From assembly GCF_016920785.2 (NCBI RefSeq), contig NW_024609835.1:19945108-20009107 (forward strand): 64,000 bases of DNA. The letters are read 5' to 3'. The position numbers and the translations under genes were made by a program. Position 1 is the first letter of the stretch; every line of letters starts with the position of its first letter. Below, in pieces: positions 57,698 to 64,000 of the stretch. The notes below the pieces were generated by a model. That model saw only the letters and a list, made by a program, of their open reading frames with translations, had not been told where the DNA came from and did no database searches. The stretch comes from Ixodes scapularis (taxonomy: Eukaryota > Arthropoda > Arachnida > Ixodida > Ixodidae).

Positions 57698-58870
57698 TGA
57701 GCACTGGTCATATTCTATTGCGAGTAAGCATGAAATTTAACTCTATGTAACCGCGCCATTAGGAGGAGCACATTAAAATGTCGCTGACATTGATTAATGC
57801 ATTTTCTCTCAAGGGGCCAAGGAGTGTATATGCGCTAGTACTGAATTTATTTGTTAGTATTATTATTATGATTATATAAAAAAATGTTCCAACTTGCCGT
57901 AAAATGGCTTTTTTTTTTCATACGTTTTATTCCGCATACTTGCATTGCCGCGACACTCCGGTCATTTCCTTTTACGCTTTTGTGCCTCGTATACGCTTTG
58001 GTGAGCATGCTAGTGTAGATCTTCAGCGTTTTTTTTTTATTTTTTACCTGCGATAAAAAATACTACTATCGTAAATTCGTGATGTATCACACGCACTCCT
58101 TATAATGATGTTTTGAGTTACCATTCGATGATCTCCCCAAGAAACTAAATAAAAATCGATGTAATATATTCATTTTCATGTCTTTTGGTGCGTGTGCGTG
58201 TGCGTGTGCATGTGCGTGTGCGTGTGTGTGTGTGTGTGTGTAATCATATCTTCAATATTCCTAAGGTTAAGACAACGGGAACCAAAATTTAATGTTTAAC
58301 GCCGCAATCATAGAATTCTGCAATTCCGGTCTGCACACGCTGGATCAATGCGCCACTGGGTGAAAAACTCCTCGCAATATTTAGACCCGCAGCCGCAAAT
58401 GCCAAATAAAACAAACTGTCTCACAGTAGCTGACGGCTCTGCTAAATATAACATATAAATCACCTTTGCGCGAACTGGCATAATCGGCTGATCAGGCAAA
58501 TTAACGCACGATCCTAAAACAAGTGCGTGAGTCGGCCTGCTCTGGTGCTGGAATGAAGCTCATTTTTATAAAAAGAGATTCTTAGTGAAACCGCTGAAAA
58601 CAAACTTGAGCTTAATATACGCAAGTTATTCTCGAACAACTAACACCATCAATATACAAAAAAAAAGAAAAAGAAAAGCGCTGGAACATGCACGAACGCA
58701 ACGCGGCGAGAGGGGTTCGTACTGCGGCGGGCGGCGGGGAGGCGAAGCCTCAAAGATGGCACCGAACCTCTGATAGTACCCGTGGCCGCCGAGAGATGGC
58801 GCTAATAATGAATAAGGTCTATCGAAGAGTTGACTGGAAGTGTATCATGTTCCCTCGCACAACCGCCCCC
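57698..58870. other. Unassigned stretch with (GTGCGT)n
   Basis: A GTGCGTGT-type microsatellite lies at 58188-58240. No gene is recognised. Confidence 0.4.
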
Positions 58871-59100
58871 TAAGTTGTGTGGTCTGAAGTTGTATGAGAC
58901 CATGCACCATCCAATCGAAGACATACATGATCGTCCAGGCCTTACCCTGGAAGGTCTTCCGACTTACTCAGTACTACCCTAGAATATTTGCATGTGCGAG
59001 TTTGAGTGGAAGGTATCCATTGACTAACCTCTAAGTTGTGTGGACTCAAGTTGTTTGAGCGCATCCACCATATCATGTCATTGGAAGACATGATACACTA
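58871..59100. repeat. Diverged tandem duplication, about 160-bp period
   Basis: TAAGTTGTGTGGTCTGAAGT then TGTATGAG at 58871 is repeated as TAAGTTGTGTGGACTCAAGT then TGTTTGAG at about 59032. Both are followed by CATNCACCAT, AT(C/T)-rich sequence and GAAGACAT. The class is unknown. Confidence 0.5.
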
Positions 59101-59680
59101 GGATGCTTCCCTTCATTCTTATACCAGACGCAGTAATTTTCTTTCGAAAACCCTGCCCTGCCAACATAGGCAGTCTCGCAAAGCACGGCGTCTTTTCCTT
59201 TTTTTTTAAGGCGCGACGTGTTTTTCGTAAGTTTAAGTTTTAAATGGAGCTAAAGACATTAATATTTTGTGACTGTTACGGACAGTGAAGTTATTTGGTA
59301 CCGAACTACGTGTTTTAATTACGTGTAACAACCAGCAAAAGTCTTGAATAATTATATCCTGCATTGAAGAACGTGGTATGTTGCAGGTTATTTGGGCTGC
59401 TATATGTAAAGCCCCTCTATCCTGGAAAAAGTGGCCCCATTCATTGTTGTGGGGATGCTCGAAGCACGTGTCGCGTGCCACTTCTGAGAAGAACATGGCG
59501 CCTGAAATCTAGCTCAGTGCTGCGCTGTGCCGCCCCGATCTTCCCAAGGGCGGCACGTTGCACGTGCCTCGTGTATCGACGCACCTTGGGCTACTTGCTA
59601 TATAATGTCGTCTGTATTTTTCTGAATCCTGACAAATGACGGACGCGAGTCGACGCAGAAAAAGAGGCCAGTCTATTTAA

Positions 59681-60594
59681 AGGCGCACTCACACTGAACA
59701 AAAACCGCGCGTTTCGGTTCACGTCGACGCCGGCGTCGTAAAAGACGAAGCAGTCACACATAGCGCCACTCAACGGCGGCGTCTTCTCGGGGAACCTCGC
59801 GTTTGTTGAGAGAACACAGAATTTTGTATTCGTCTGCTTCATACGATTGTTGTTGCCTTGCCTTTGCGATTGCCTATGCGCTAGCAGACAACCGTCTCCA
59901 CTAAATGCACAACGACGATGATTATATATACGTTTACACTCCGGCTATATGCAGCATTGACGAAAGGCACGGACTCGAGCGGGCAGCTTCAGAAGGTGCT
60001 CTGTTTCTGCGTTTTTGTGCAAACAAAGCACGGTGCTCCGCCGGCGCGTCCGTACCTTCAACACTGCACGCAGCTTGTGCGATAGTGTTTCCGATGGAGA
60101 ACTGCTGCCTTCCGTAGTGGTGTGTGCACACAAAGGCTACACAACCCATTGGGAGTGATTGCACCCGCGCAGCCGGAGGTCGGAACACACGGCGAACTTA
60201 GGTGGCAGCTTTCGCGCAAATGACGTTCCACGGCGTCGTATACGCACATAAAACACTGCTCACATTCAGGTGTTCCAATCGGCTTGCGTGTCTCCACGCT
60301 GAAATGCTTCCAGCCACGTTATGCGAGTGCACGAATCCCTCGACCCCTCTGGCTTTTCGCCTTCATTGTGGATCGAAAATAAAAACAGCGAAAATATGTC
60401 CTAACCGGAAAAGGACGACATGTCACGTCCTGACGCTCGCTGATTGGCTCAAGCGCGCGCGCGTCGAGGGAACAATTGGGTCCAGAGGCGTCGCCTCCCT
60501 GCGTCGCCCTCCTCGGCGAGCGCCTTTTTTCTATACGAAAATAAGCAAAAACTTCACCCCACGACTCGCGTCTTTCCGCTGTGTGAATGCGCCT
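59681..60594. mobile_element. 914-bp element with P-family ends (P5)
   Basis: The ends AGGCGCACTCACACTG and GTGTGAATGCGCCT match the terminal pattern of the palindromic MITEs. The flanks are TAA and TCA (2 of 3). Unlike them it is not a full palindrome and has about 850 bp of interior, with frames of up to 151 codons that I do not recognise. It may be a longer relative that shows what the short palindromes were derived from. Confidence 0.55.
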
Positions 60595-63500
60595 TCAAAG
60601 GCGCGAAGCGCACTTTTCAATGGGGACCACCGATTCCTTACAAAAAGCACATCGTGACTTTCCAGCGAGCGACATAGATTTCCCATGGTACACTACACCG
60701 TTCTTTTTACAAGTAACGACAACTGACTCGTGGAAACACTTAGCGGAAGAAAATGTATCCTTCAAACTCAATCTGCCGCCATATGCCAGCAATGTTTGTT
60801 TTTTTCATTTTTTTATTGAAATCGGCCGTTTATAACCACCGCAGCAGCAAACAACGTCCCTACACGCAAGAAGAATGAAGCGCACCTTCTTTATATATAA
60901 GTTTTATCTGCCACCAGTTACATGCACCAATAAATATTTTCAGGGGGAACCATTGCGCCTTCCAATTAATTATACCTTTGTGGGTCGCCAATTTTCTTTA
61001 TAAAACCGGCCTAAATATGCCCGTTGACGACTCAAGGCTTGTAGGTATTGAAAGAAATCCAAAATGGACCATATATATATATATTGTGTAGGGACTTCAC
61101 TAGGACAAACAGCACGCCTGACTAACAGATTTTAGGCACAAAGCATGGCTTATAGATGCTCACTCTACCCTACAACTTCTTTTTTTTTTCTTAAATCCAG
61201 CGGTGCCACGCTGATTGACGGCGGCATCAATGTCTTTACTTAAAAAAAAGAAAAAGCATTTTATTAGGAGCTTTAGTTCAGGCAGATTAACCGTTATGTA
61301 TCAGCCATGTTGTGTCCTCCTTCTCCATTTCCACGTTTAAGAAAGCACAAAAAGGTAGAGTGCAGTCACGTGGTACAAGACTACGACGGATGATTGGGTC
61401 TAGCAAACGCGTGGAGCGTCCGCTGTACTGTCGGCTTACAAGTGGGCAGAAAAGAGCTCGCTGTTGCTGCGGGTAATCGACCGACTCCCCGGAGAATCCG
61501 CTGGACAGCTATAATTATTCCCGGGCGGTGTCCGCGCGGCGTCGTCAACACCGGTGACGTGAACACCCGAGGCTTAAAATAGTGAAGTGGCTAGCAACGG
61601 TAACATTCGAGCGTTGCTAAAGGGTCGCGGCCAGAACAAAGCGAAGTGACTTTTAGTCATATATATGTTTCGTTTTCGAGAGGTGCATTTGAGGCACTTT
61701 CGGCGCGTTTGCTGCGCTACCGCTAGCAAAAGCGGAGGATTTCGTGTCGACGCGAATTAGCTTGATAATGTTGACTCTTCTATCATCTTAGGCCGAGGTC
61801 GCACTGCTAATATACATCGCGCAAACGACCGTCTGGAAACGCCGTCCGAAGCGTACTTCTTCCTCGTAAGACAGTTCTGTCGGGCCGGTCATACAAAACA
61901 TGTCTGCGGGCATGTTAAAAGCATGTATGAAGCTTCGGACATGCTCTAGGCGCAGATAATTTTGTAATCATGCGTCTGCAGCAAACCACGGTGTCATTTT
62001 TACAATGCAGGAGCGATGCTATTGCGACTTTAGGTAATCCCTGCTGGTTAAGCTCGATTAACCGCTCCCGATTACATTTTTATCGCTAGCAGAATTAGAG
62101 AAACGCTCCTTAGTGAGCACACTCTGATGACAGTGACAAAGTTAACAGCAGTGTCATCATCTGAGCCGTATTGCTGCTCGAGTCCAAATGACTCGAAAAA
62201 GATTTCCTTGCAAATGATAAAGGGCATTTCGCTGAGCGACTTAGCTTTTCCAAGCCTGAGCATTCCTGTACTAACTGACAGACTGAGAACAGATAACAGG
62301 CCCTTCGGTTGTCCCGCTTCCAGCGTGAGCTTCCTATGTTTGATAATGCATCGACGCTCTCGCTAGACTCCAGCGTGTCGGTGGAAGATAAAGCGCGGGG
62401 GAGGGCAACCAGCGAGTGCTACAAACAGGGCATTCATAAGTGACGCGCTGCTGTTCTTATGCTGTCAGTAACGAGCCAGTGGTCTTAATAAAAAAAATCC
62501 GTTGCCACTCCAAAAATCCAGAAATTTTTTTACAGTTATATTTTCACTTTGTTTCTGCAAACGTAGACTATACCTACGCAATTTGTTCACAATGTCACTG
62601 ATTATAGGGTGGAGCGCTCTCAGAAGAGGGTCGTGACACAGTGGTGTATCGTGTGTGCGCCGCAGGACTCGCCGTAGCCGTTCCGCTGCTCCCCATTCAT
62701 ATTCAGCGCTGTATACCTCCAAACGTGACCTCGATAATGCGTCCGAAAGCGGGCTTCTGCCTCTCCAGTCACCGCATGCATAATGCGGACGGCTCTCGAC
62801 TCGGCTTCAAAGCGAGACTGGGGCGAGGAATGCGAGTGCGCCGCAAACAAGAATAAACAGCAGAACGCGGGCGGACCGCGAATAACGGGAATGGGAGATT
62901 CGGTGGTTCTTGGCCACTGTCACGTCCCGGGATCCAAACAAAGAGGAAGACAGCAAGAGCAGAAGCCGTCAAGAAGCAGATTGCGGTGTCGACCCGTAAA
63001 GGCGGTCGACTTGGGAGCGACCTGAAGGTGTCGCGGTAGTCTGGATAGCGGTCCGAAAGACCTCAAGAAAGATAGGACGTGAGGAATAACCTGGCGGCCA
63101 CACGAAGGTACCAGATTTTCTTAGAAGCGGCACGAGAAACCCCAGGAGAAATGAATTGTGCAAGAGGGATTCGGCGGTGACCCCAAGCGGAAGCAGGTAG
63201 TCTCGGCAGCGACCCGAAGAGACCCTATGCGGGGCTACTACTGACGCTGAGCAGTTAAAGGCACTGCACTGGCTGCGACTGTTTATATGTTGGCGGGGAC
63301 AACTGACCATCAGCTAACCTGCAGGAGAGAAGCGTAACCTCTGCTATGGTGTACCTGAGCTGAAAACAAACCGGTAATGTGGTCGCCACCAAGAAGAATG
63401 TGAGACTCTTCGGAACCTTTGTGAATTTACGTATATTGTAACGAATAAAAAATGGTAGACGAATTTATAGTTGAAAATAAACTTTTAATGAGGCCAATTA

Positions 63501-64000
63501 GGTTTTACAAACTTAAAGCAAAAGGTTCCGCACTTCTTGCGTCAACGACGGAAGGGCGACTGTCTTGATGGTGCCAGTGTCATCCAGGTTTATATAGATC
63601 ACGTAGTCTAAAGCATTCTCCAAAGGAACAAGCGATACATTACACGATTCTACTAGAACTTTGCAGAAGAGCTTCGAAAGGCAAAATAAAGAGCTAGGCT
63701 GGTGGGGTTAGAACGACGTGCCTTAGTACTAGGATCATGTGACGGGCTAGTTGGTTATACATTACAAAATTAAAGGTAGCGCTAAAGACGAGGACAAGTG
63801 GAAGACACAGACATGGAGAAGCGCTGACTCACAACTGACATTTAGTGAAAAATCAAAAAGAGATAAAACAGAACTGCAAGGACATATACGAAGTGAGAAA
63901 GGAGACTAATTAAGGCGAAAGAAAGCGACAAGTATTTTTGACTTCACGCTTAGAATAAAAAGCGGGGTAAAATATTAAAAATTTACGCTAATGAAACACA
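60595..64000. other. Unassigned terminal stretch
   Basis: A (TA)n run lies at 61070-61084. 62600-63310 is GC-richer with overlapping frames on both strands, none recognised. TTGTAACGAATAAAAAATGG at about 63437-63456 followed by AATAAACTTTTAAT is LTR-like in style, but no second LTR is inside the window. Confidence 0.35.

Noticed and set aside
1..64000. CRISPR array, operons or bacterial genes
   Set aside because: No spaced identical repeats of CRISPR type, no dense coding, and clear eukaryotic transposons throughout.

Overview
This is a nuclear eukaryotic window made almost entirely of transposable-element and repeat sequence. I find no complete, recognisable host gene. Several signs point to an animal genome. 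There is a decayed CR1/Jockey-group LINE with a reverse transcriptase, cut-and-paste elements with 8-bp, TTAA, TA and 3-bp target duplications, tRNA-derived SINE-like fragments, microsatellites, and coding potential broken by stops and frameshifts. The repeat style suggests an arthropod, and I would guess a chelicerate such as a tick. That placement is inference, because nothing here fixes the species.

Layout. 55-850 is a degenerate GACGTC-rich array. 851-5200 is non-coding, with a promoter-like motif cluster and a LINE 3'-end fragment. 5202-13587 is a nested block. A dispersed repeat (family L here), which carries an ATGGCG-initiated reading frame, is split by a 7.15-kb hAT-like element (5999-13148). 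That element contains a 5.13-kb TA-flanked inverted-repeat element (7322-12449), which in turn holds a 640-bp MITE and a fold-back unit with a hammerhead-like motif. 13588-19720 is mostly unassigned and includes one family-M repeat.

19725-24570 is a second nested block. Another family-L copy is split by a different hAT-like element (19885-23965) with a perfect 8-bp duplication. This hAT was hit by the LINE (about 20075-23090), and the LINE was hit by a TTAA-flanked MITE (20747-21418). A palindromic MITE (24058-24239) sits in the same family-L copy. 24570-64000 carries further hAT ends, a second TTAA MITE, a pogo-like MITE, several palindromic MITEs with TTCACAC-type ends, two more family-M repeats, an 18-bp degenerate tandem array (49.8-50.2 kb), a TIR element with a 176-codon frame (47.9-48.9 kb), and two tRNA-like SINE remnants.

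These pieces do not form a pathway. What the window records is the order of insertion events, readable from target-site duplications. The most unusual items are the family-L reading frame that stays open once insertions are ignored, the set of long palindromes sharing one terminal pattern with different interiors, and the hammerhead-like motif inside a fold-back unit.
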